Origin: Triplophysa rosa
Taxonomy: Eukaryota > Chordata > Actinopteri > Cypriniformes > Nemacheilidae
Assembly (NCBI RefSeq): GCF_024868665.1
Contig: NC_079908.1
Span: 7,507,174-7,571,173, forward strand
Direction of reading: 5' to 3'
DNA: 64,000 nucleotides
A model generated the notes under the pieces. It had not been told where the DNA came from. It did not search any database and worked only from the letters and a program-made list of their open reading frames with translations. Both the position numbers and the translations under genes were made by a program. The stretch's first letter is position 1, and every line of letters starts with the position of its first letter. This document shows positions 49,481 to 64,000 of this stretch, piece after piece.

Positions 49481-52400
49481 ATGGCATCTCCGGGGTATTT
49501 TGGTGACGGTCCGCCGTTGCGTGAGCGTGACCAGTACTTCACCGAGGTCATCAGCCAGAAGATGCGCGTGCCCGAGAGGCTGCGGTTCGGACCGGCGGTT
49601 CATAAGCACGAGTCTGCAGACCTGACATCTGAAAGTCTACCTGCAGCCTACAGCATGCACATACCAGACAGACTGGCCTTAACAGGTGTATACAAAGTGT
49701 TTCAGCGGCAACAACATAAACAAACGTTATGTGGCCTAAACTTAACTTCCGGTAGACCTCCTCAAAGAACCAATAGGCTTAAGTGCTGAGTAGTTTTAAT
49801 TTAATTGAATACAATTCGTATACAATCCAACATTCATATCAATGAATACTATCATAAATGAAATATAAATTAAATGTCTTTAAAACCAAACACATAGACC
49901 AGAAGTTAACTTCGGGCGATGAACCCGTCTATAGTGTGATTGATATGCTGATGCTTTTGACAGCATGTTTCATCTTAAATGCCTTGATGATCTTTTCCAC
50001 AGATGTTCCTGACCTGAGTCCACGGCCTCTCTTCTCCAAACACTCCTCATCCATGTGGGACCTGCAGCATGGCTCATGGGACAGAGAGGCGTACCTGAGA
50101 GAGCCTGTTCAGGTAGTGAAACATGAACTGAAGTACACGTGTCAAGCAAATGTGTTGTCAGTTGCTTGCCATTCTTTGATGTTTTATGTAGTTGATCATG
50201 TAGGCTGAACAGTTTATTACATCTTTGTATAATGTTGGACAGAGTCCACTCCGTAGGTCTTATAGTGACCAGGCCTTTGGTCGGACCCCACCTGGAACCC
50301 CCACACACCCTAAACAGGCACTCCACTCACAGTCTCCGTAAGTCCAACATTTACTGTCTATTTAAAGTGTTGAGGTGTATACAATGAATCTGACATCTTC
50401 ATTTTGTATATCTGGGTGATTTGCCCCATACCACAGCACAAGATGCTTCAAAAATGTACCTGTGCCAAGTTATAGTGTGGGAACACATTTAGCAAATATA
50501 TTATCTTGGATACTGTCAAAGTTGCATTTTCACAAGCTTCTGAATGCATTAACGTAAATTCGGGTGACTATGATTTAAGATTTTTTTTTGTACGATATGA
50601 ATACAGAAGAGAATACTTTTTGTTGTCATTGTACAACAAATTTTTTAAGCTCTCTCTTTTGTGCACATTGTAATACACATAACACATTTAGGCACATATA
50701 CACATTGTAAATATATAGACATATTCACATAACAAATGTATTCAATCGTGGACACTATTTAGTTTAAATGAATGACAGATGAGCTGCATGCTTCTTCCAT
50801 AGATACCCATAGATACATATGTTTGATGCACTTGCATGGTCTATAATCTTAAACTGTCGCTGTTATATTTTACCCAGGCTCCATGCTAAATGCTAAGCCT
50901 CCACGAGGTGGCAGAAGAGGAAGATTTGTGGTCTCAAAACCCACATCACTTCAGTTTTTATTTGGAAGCACCAGAATATTGCATGAAAAAATCACTTAGG
51001 TTTTTACAAAATCTCAAGAAGCATGTTGCTTATAGTCAAAGTCTCTGACACAATCATATAGAGCAGAGCTTCTCAAATATCAAAGGGGTCATATTCTATT
51101 TTTTCTTGGTATAGTAAACATATACTGTACACAATAAAGTCTCTTGAAAAAATCGAGATTGATTACCAGTTTGTATGTGAATTATGTGCAACCCCACATA
51201 AAAAGTACTGTAGTATACTGTATTTTTACTATAGTAAACTGCAGTAAAATGTCTAAATAATGCTTAAATATTTCTGAACATCGCTATAGTAAGTATACTA
51301 CAGTTCAATTTACTATGATAATGCCACTAAATACTAATATACAGTAATTATATGTATACTAAATTATACTATATGCTATAGTGTACTACAGTATTTTTTT
51401 CTTTTCTAAATTTGCTAAACATATAATAATAAAAATATAATTATATTGTTATATTGTATTTGTAATTTCTAACACTACATACAATTGACAAATTACATGA
51501 AAGTGTGTAACAGGAGCTACACAGTCCGTTAGCAAAAATGCAGCAAAATTCATAACATTTTTTATTGAATATTTACCATTTTACTGTAGCCTTAAACAGG
51601 CCCCCTGCAATACCGCCTTAACCCTTCAGGGGGTGCTGCTTTACCCAGCACTAATATAGAGATTGCATTGTACTTGCATTGGTTTGGATTTTTTAAATGA
51701 CAGTGATGGTGCCATATGTTCGTACCTTCCTTCGATCTGTCCATAATAGCCGCCGTGTTGGACGTCCCCCTGCTGTAGACTCAGACCCGTCCCCACCAAA
51801 GCCCCAGGGACTCCCGTCCATCCCACCCAACCTGCTCTCCCCACAGAGCGTCCTGCAGGCCGCCAAGGAGCTGGGCCAGCAGGCTTCTCAGAAAATCCTC
51901 CAGACTGTCACCAGTAAATACTCCTCCAGGTGACCCAGAAGATCCTCAGCACCCCTCCCTCCCTGTCCTCTTCCTGCTGCTGTGGGCTGTAGACTGTTAA
52001 CCAGCTTGAGCTGACCTATCCCTATATGTGTCGCTCGAATTAACCTGAAATGATGCTTTAAAACCTTCTGCTTTAGCTGGTGAATTGCTTTCTAACAAGC
52101 ACCTCTTAAACAGAGGTTTCATGCTTATTTGGGCTTTTAGTTCTCGCTTCTTACTAACTTTGAGTGGATTTGTTCAAGAAACCACGTTCAATACTGCCTA
52201 CTGGGGTTTCTGGTGTCTCTTGTGTTTTAAGGTTCGGTTACTCAGAAAACCGCCCCTCCCAGGCTGTGGAAGTTCAACCTGACCAGAGCAGGACAAGGTG
52301 ATCGTGGCTCATGTATGCTGTTGGTTATTCAGTAACACGTTTAGCAGAACACTTCTTGTCAGAGCCCTAAGAGTGAAGCAGTAGTAGTGTGTTATAGTAA

Positions 52401-53154
52401 GGGCACATGAATTGTCGCTGTAAATGGTTGTCGTGCCCTTTAAAGCAGGTAAACCAGGGATGTTAGGTTAGGGTGGGACACTAAAGGGATATTTCACCCC
52501 AAAATAAAAATTCTATCATCATTTATTCAATCTCATGTCAATCAAAACCTGTATATGACCCTTTCTTCTGTAGAACACAAAAGAAGATATTTTGAGAAAC
52601 GTCTTAGTGGTTTTGTGTCCATATAATGGAAGTCTTCCTTTTTTTTTCGGTTTGTTTGGTTACGACATTCTTCAAAATATCTTCTTTTGTGTTCATACAG
52701 GTTTGAAATGAGACACGAGGGTGAATAAATGATAAACGGATCTCTTAAGTACCTTTCAGTGGACAGGTGCCATGTATGGTAATGCTAATCTTGGTCTTTC
52801 TTTACAGTGCATCACAGGAGTACTGGCTCAGCCCAGAGGACGACACAGGAACTGCTGTTGAATTTATGGTGCTCCGCAGACAGGTCAGTGCTTTTAGAAT
52901 ATCATCCCCGCTGAGGTATAGTTCGCCTCCAAATGAAAATCCACTCATCCGTTACTCGCCGTCATTTTAAACCTGTAGGACTTTTGATTTCTAAGCTTGT
53001 TCGTCTGATTTGATTGGTTCAGGTGGTGAAGATGAGCAGACGGATAGCATGTCTAGACAGACAAAACGCAGAGCGCAGACAGACGGAGCTGGTGCTGTTC
53101 TCTCTGCTGGCGTCTGCCTGCCTGATCAACGGCTGGCTGTGGATGCGTAGATGA
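49481..53154 (+). CDS. Mff/Miff-family tail-anchored protein, probable FATE1 counterpart
   Basis: Six coding exons read in frame: 49481-49685, 50003-50112, 50243-50337, 51750-51929, 52808-52883 and 53023-53154, about 265 residues. N-terminal FTEVISQKMRVPERL (20-34) and MHIPDRLAL (59-67) correspond to the two short Drp1-binding repeats of mitochondrial fission factor. LRRSYSDQAF (108-117) resembles the phospho-site segment of MFF. The C-terminus has a basic coiled coil and a membrane anchor (about 244-262) ending GWLWMRR, like MFF (SWLWFRR). Such proteins sit in the outer mitochondrial or peroxisomal membrane and promote fission. In human, FATE1, a Miff-family ER-mitochondria protein, lies beside PRRG3, so this gene next to prrg3 is probably its fish counterpart that still looks like MFF. 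The alternative is a second mff paralogue. Exon 4 acceptor (AATAG, 51749) is the least certain junction. Confidence 0.85.
49714..49935. mobile_element. Intronic element related to the 27.7/32.8-kb repeats
   Basis: CTTAACTTCCGGTAGACC on the left is answered by AGACCAGAAGTTAACTTCGG on the right, matching the termini seen at 27912 and 32760. It lies in the first coding intron of the Mff-like gene. Confidence 0.5.
52481..52735. mobile_element. Angel-like fold-back element in an intron
   Basis: AAAGGGATATTTCACCCC and ACACAAAAGAAGATATTTTG arms face complementary sequence ending GGGTGAATAAATGA. It lies in the intron before the fifth coding exon of the Mff-like gene. Confidence 0.8.
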
Positions 53155-53611
53155 CGGCTCACACTGCAGACGTCCTCCATAACACTATAAACACACGGCT
53201 CTACTCATATTTTATACAGCAGCGCTTTTTCTGTCCTGGAAAGTAGTAAGTGGGAGATATTTGTGTCTTGGCAGTGAGCCGACCCAGTTATAGTGCATGG
53301 ATGGCCTAGAAACCCCCCATGTAGAGCACTGTAAAATTCATTTAAAGAGGCTGAAAAGTTTTTGTATTGTCATATAATCACAGTTGTGATGTGAAGCACT
53401 GATGGAAATGTGGTGTAGAAGTGGCATATCAGTCATGTTCGGTATTGAAGTCTCTGGCTGTTTTCATCGATCTTTGTAGTAGCTGGTGAGCATGTGCCAA
53501 GCGTGTTAAAAACTGCAGATATTGGATTTTCTGTAAGTTATGTTAGAAATATCATGAGTTTACTTTTTTGCACCTAATAAGGTGTAAACCTGATGCGTGA
53601 TGTATATTTCA

Positions 53612-53617
53612 AATAAA
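53612..53617 (+). terminator. Poly(A) signal of the Mff/FATE1-like gene
   Basis: AATAAA lies 458 bp after the stop codon, followed by GT-rich TTGTTGTTTG typical of a downstream element. Confidence 0.7.
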
Positions 53618-53990
53618 TATTGTTATACATTGTTGTTGTTTGTTTCATTTCTGTGAAATATTAACATTAAATGGCATCACATCACATCGGATTTTACTTC
53701 CACAGTGGAATGGATTTTAGAAGTACAGTAACTGAAAGGCGGCATTACCAAAGGTAGACCAAAACAATGCCAGATTAGCTGTTTAACATTATTTTCAGCC
53801 TAGGTGACAGGCTGAACAAGATACGCATAATGAAACACATCAAAGACAAATTTTGTCATGGAAGATTAAGAAGACAACCCTTGTATTTTGTGGAATGCAT
53901 GACAATAATAATAGCAGGAATGTCTGGGTCAGTTTTGACTTGACGTCGACTTCAAAATCTCTGGAGGGTGTAGTCAGAACATGGTACACT

Positions 53991-54134
53991 GTTACATTAC
54001 ATTTATACATTTGGCAGACGCTTTTATCCAAAGCAACTAACATTGCATTATACTACACATTTGTTTCCGAGTATGTGCAATCCCTGGGATCTAACCCATG
54101 ACCTTGGCATTGTTAGCACCATGCACTACAGGAA
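53991..54134 (-). mobile_element. tRNA-derived SINE, reverse orientation
   Basis: On the minus strand it reads from a degenerate tRNA-like head (GGTGCTAACAATGCC, GGTCATGGGTTAGATCCC) through to GTTGCTTTGGATAAAAGCG and CTGCCAAATGTATAAATGTA. It is the same family as 14819-14940 and separates the convergent ends of the Mff-like gene and amot. Confidence 0.8.
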
Positions 54135-54186
54135 AGCTCACCGATACTCCATGGCAAAACGTGAGGAAACACTGCAACTGGATCAG

Positions 54187-56249
54187 TTTATTAAAAAATT
54201 AAATTAACCAAGAAAAAGTTATTTGAAACTCTTGACTATAAACCAAATGAAAAATGTCAAGCCTTATACAAAATGTGCAGGAGATACACAGGAAGAACTG
54301 ATTAACAGGAATACAAATTGAATTAAAAATGAATCATGATTGTACAGTAATAACATTGTCAAGCAGCAACTAGAGTGACATTTTGTAATAAAACACATAA
54401 TAGTGAAATGAACAAAAATATTCCTTGTGAGGAAAATAATACGTAAAGACTGATGACAGAAGGGCAGACGCTATACAAAACTTTAGTACAAAAACACATT
54501 CTCATAATCCGTCCCGAGATGGACTATAACACATTCTTCTATGGAAATTCAGACTTTAGGTATCAAATATAGCAGGACCAAACTTGAGGGTTAGGTGGAA
54601 CAAACTGATAAATGATATCTCATCACTTTATTTGAAGGAACCTTTGACATGTTGCTTGTATATAATATGGACTATGGTACAATATTTGCATTGTATGTTG
54701 ATCATTTGCATTCAATGAGCTGCATTAAATTAAAACTTTGAATGTTTATCAGTATTTTGTTCCACCTCAGACTCAATGAGCGCTTTGGTCCCTTGTCTTA
54801 GTTTGTGCCCAAATTATACGAGTGATCTTCAAACTTGCAACGTTTTTAGCGTCTAAATGAAGTAGTCCTACAAACACTGCCGTTGAGTGATACGACAATG
54901 GGTTGTCTTACAATGCCGGAAATGTTTATTTCAGATTTTATGTAACAAAGACTGAAGGCAAGTAAAAATGACTTTCTTTTCCTGTCTCGGACTGAGATCA
55001 AAGATTGATTGTTTACAAAATGTCAAGTACTATGCCAACAAACAGTGTGTTAAATCGGTTGTGCTGAACAAATATTGAGTGACTTACAAATGAATAAGTT
55101 TTGGTCCATTTATCATGAAAAATCATGGAACAATGTTGAAATGCCTTTTTGTGAACAATAAAATTACATTGAAAGACTTTCATATGTTTTGTCTCTGAAA
55201 CAAAAAACAAACTTTAAACAGGTAATTTCAGTGAATAGCTGCAATACATTTTGTGTCCTACAGTGGGCACTACAACTTTTTTCATGGGCAAATTCACAAA
55301 CACAATCTGCTGAATGTTCTAACATCTGTCAGGGAGCCTTGTAGAAACATTACTGATGTGCAAACACTTAAAACGTTATCTTCCAAATGAAAACGCACAT
55401 AATTACGGTATGAGTGCTTTCAGGGATTCACATCTGTGTAATCATTATAACCTAATGATAGCTTTCAGATAACTTTGGTCAAAAGCTAAACGTACGACAC
55501 TGGACATAAAGCTATTCTGTCTTCTTCAACTGTGCTTCCCAAAAGTGACCATTGCAATGAACGAGAGTGTTTGAGGATTTATAAACCTTGGACCACGTGA
55601 TAAACCTTGGACCACGTGATAAACACTGTACCACTCATGAAATGCACATAGTGGCGGCTGTAGATCGGCTGGAATGATGGACACAGACAAACCCAATGCC
55701 AGTTGGGTCATTCACACTTTCACATACGATTTAAAGAGCTTTTGGACCAGAGGTGAATGCGTGTCGGTCCAGCGCTCTTCAACAGTGCACTGTGAACCGT
55801 ACAAGCCCGTCCTGCACAGTCAATACAAAACTAAAACAACATTGAGTTCATCTCTCCTGCGCTGTGTTTTACAGTATCCTGATGCAGTATGTACCAACTG
55901 TTACCATACTGCTAAATACTCAAGTGCCACGTTTGAAATATTTGTACATATACACAACAAAATAACATACCCCCCCAAAATAACTAAGAAACAAAACAAA
56001 GTAGTGCAATAAAAAAAATACCGATACATTTGGTCCAACGGTCTGGAGAGGAAATGATCACCAGACAATACTGTACAAAAAAAACTTATCGTAAATAACG
56101 TGTACTTTTGCTCGCAGATCTGTACAAAGTCTTCTGAAAAATACCAAGATGATGCGTTTCCTGTTAGTTTTCATTTTTCGTTTCCAAACGTGTAACGGAG
56201 AGAAACGTACAGAATCCTTCAGCTGTTTCAAGACTGTTTATGAATGAGA
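54187..56249 (-). other. amot: Putative amot 3' UTR
   Basis: About 2 kb free of transposons runs from the amot stop codon to TTTATT at 54187-54192, which is AATAAA on the minus strand. It includes a tandem duplication at 55581-55619 that repeats a CACGTG word. Extent is inferred. Confidence 0.55.
55581..55619. repeat. Tandem duplication with paired CACGTG
   Basis: ATAAACCTTGGACCACGTG occurs twice in direct succession within the putative amot 3' UTR. Confidence 0.85.
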
Positions 56250-62249
<6,000 letters not shown>

Positions 62250-64000
62250 CTGTTAAAAGAAAGAAAATACCATAATACTTTCCCCTCATTTATGGTAGAA
62301 AGTCTGACACTGCTTTGTAAAGTTTATCCATGTGTGGAAAGATTAAATGTTTTAGAAACTTGGATCCCAAAACCACAGTGTGTCAAACAGCTTTTGTATG
62401 TTAATGTAGATGAATCTTAATACTGCATTTTATTAACGAACATGGAATTATTATTTGACCATTACTTGATCCCCAATTAAAAAACGTTACGCTACTCTGA
62501 CTCTGAATAATTATTTACTTCATACATACAATAAACGCAGCAAACAGCTATAATTATTTTAACAGATGCTTCGTGCAAAATTCTCAGTCTCTCCAGGAAC
62601 AATACTGCTCATATTCCAAGCCTCTTCTCACAAATAAAATGCCTTTTGGGACTGGTTGCTCGGCAAGTTGGAAAACAAAAATCGAACAAACATTTTACAA
62701 GAGCCCAATTCCCAGCGAGTGTTCTTGACATAATTCACAACGTGCTGTCAAGTCAAAAACTGACCCAGATAAAAGGGCCATTATATAGCAGCGGGTTGCT
62801 GTTTTTTTTAAATGGCAAACCATTCATCAAGGAAGTGGGCCAAACGTTAAAACAATATTTCCCCCTGCGTTAAGTCAACCAGACTGTGAGATGAGCATTC
62901 CAGAATCAAATGCCTTCCCTGTTCGCATCTTTGTGCCATGGAACTCAAATTCTAGCACATCTCACGACTACTTGTCATACACGTGTTTCATCACAAAACA
63001 CACGAGAACCGATGAGGTGGACGCGCCGCCACATCTGTTTGTTTACATTTGAATAAATAAGCACAAAATATTAATTTTCATCTTACAAATGTATCGTTTT
63101 ACTTAAAAAGACATTTTTAACCAGCTGGAGTCGTTCAACTTACTTTCATGATGGATGTTTGTGCTTTTGGACATTTCGCCATTTTGAGTCCCGAAAAACA
63201 TAACATGACTGCAATATGAATATGTTTTCAGCTGATAAAAAGACGTCATATACATCTGGAATGAGGGTGAATAGATTATGAGAGAATTTTATGTTTGGTT
63301 GAACTATTCTTTTTAACAGGGTTTTGTGGGTGGTTGCTAAGGTCCTCTGAGTGCTGTTCTGGTCCCAGTCAAATGCAAGCTCATAAGATTTCATTGCCTG
63401 TTTTGTCACCCACCAGCCAAAAATAGTAAATTCAACCCCTAAGAAAAGCAACAGCACACATCCCTACTTTTGGGTCCATTTCACAAGTGACACGAGAGCA
63501 AAAGTCATGCTTATTTTGCAAATACCATTAAATACTGATTATAAATAAACAGAAACTACTTTAACAATAGATTTTGTCTTTTATGCTACAGAAAGTATGA
63601 AAGAAATAAAAGGGCAGGAGAGAGATAAAATAGCTGTAAAACTCTGGAAGCTCCCTGTGGATCTGAAGTCTGGGCACGCTGCCATAGATCAGGATTTCTC
63701 TGTTCTCTGCTGGACTAAAAAACACAGAGGCATGATCGTAGAGGTGGCCACGCTCAAGCAAAGCGAGTCTGCTGACAGTGGTGGAGAAATGAGACAGAGA
63801 AGACTGATTTGGTTTGAACTCAAAGAGATACTGCACAGGGCCGTAACACATCAGACAAAAGAAAGCAAACTGAATGAAAATTCAAAAGCTCTTCAAATGA
63901 ATGCTGGAACTGGTGGGACCTCCTTGATATTTTCACAGACAATAGTACTCGTAAGCCTTCACCTTATCAACCATAAACACAGAGAGGATAATATTGTATA
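62250..64000 (-). other. amot: amot intron reaching the right edge
   Basis: The seventh exon from the 3' end begins at 62249 with an AG acceptor completing an upstream codon, so the gene continues rightward. I found no further angiomotin exon before 64000. Confidence 0.6.
63561..63851 (-). other. Unrecognised open frame inside the amot intron
   Basis: A 96-codon frame whose first two thirds look protein-like, with segments such as YLFEFKPNQSSLSHFSTTV and ALLERGHLYDHASVFF. I do not recognise a family. It could be a degenerate retrocopy, an exon of a nested gene, or chance. Confidence 0.2.

Overview
This window is vertebrate nuclear DNA, almost certainly from a teleost and probably a cypriniform. 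Genes are split into short exons with GT/AG introns. Intergenic DNA is AT-rich and crowded with teleost-type mobile DNA: Angel-like fold-back elements, tRNA-derived SINEs, hAT-type ends and CGATTAATCG-type MITEs. The protein-coding genes match single-copy vertebrate genes. There is no bacterial or viral gene content, no CRISPR array and no operon.

Layout, left to right. (1) 376-648, minus: first coding exon of a THAP-domain gene that leaves the window on the left, with a 2.3-kb non-autonomous hAT element (836-3155, 8-bp target duplication) just upstream. (2) 3.2-15.4 kb: gene-poor, repeat-rich DNA with one orphan candidate exon, one long unexplained ORF and an inverted POU-octamer site. (3) 15.4-16.35 kb: CpG-rich, promoter-like segment. 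(4) 16.9-21.4 kb, plus: rbm41, complete, with a duplicated promoter and first exon. (5) 22.5-23.3 kb, minus: single-coding-exon claudin, best matched to cldn2. (6) 23.3-38.6 kb: long intergenic region with many mobile elements and a local family of five ~180-bp repeats that pair T-box-like half-sites with an E-box. (7) 38.9-41.1 kb, plus: ripply1, complete, with TATA box and poly(A) signal. (8) 43.4-45.3 kb, plus: prrg3 (transmembrane Gla protein). (9) 48.8-53.6 kb, plus: an Mff/Miff-family tail-anchored gene that position suggests is the fish counterpart of FATE1. (10) 54.2-62.25 kb, minus: the 3' seven coding exons of an angiomotin gene (probably amot), whose 5' part lies beyond the right edge.

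The genes do not form one pathway. The order is nonetheless informative: rbm41-cldn2-ripply1 matches human Xq22.3, prrg3-FATE1 matches Xq28 and AMOT lies in Xq23. The window is therefore a compact teleost segment corresponding to pieces of the human X long arm. Ripply1 is a somite-segmentation co-repressor acting with T-box factors, which is why T-box-like repeats in its upstream DNA deserve attention.

Exon boundaries were read by eye from frame continuity and GT/AG sites. Family assignments rest on remembered conserved motifs, not on database searches.
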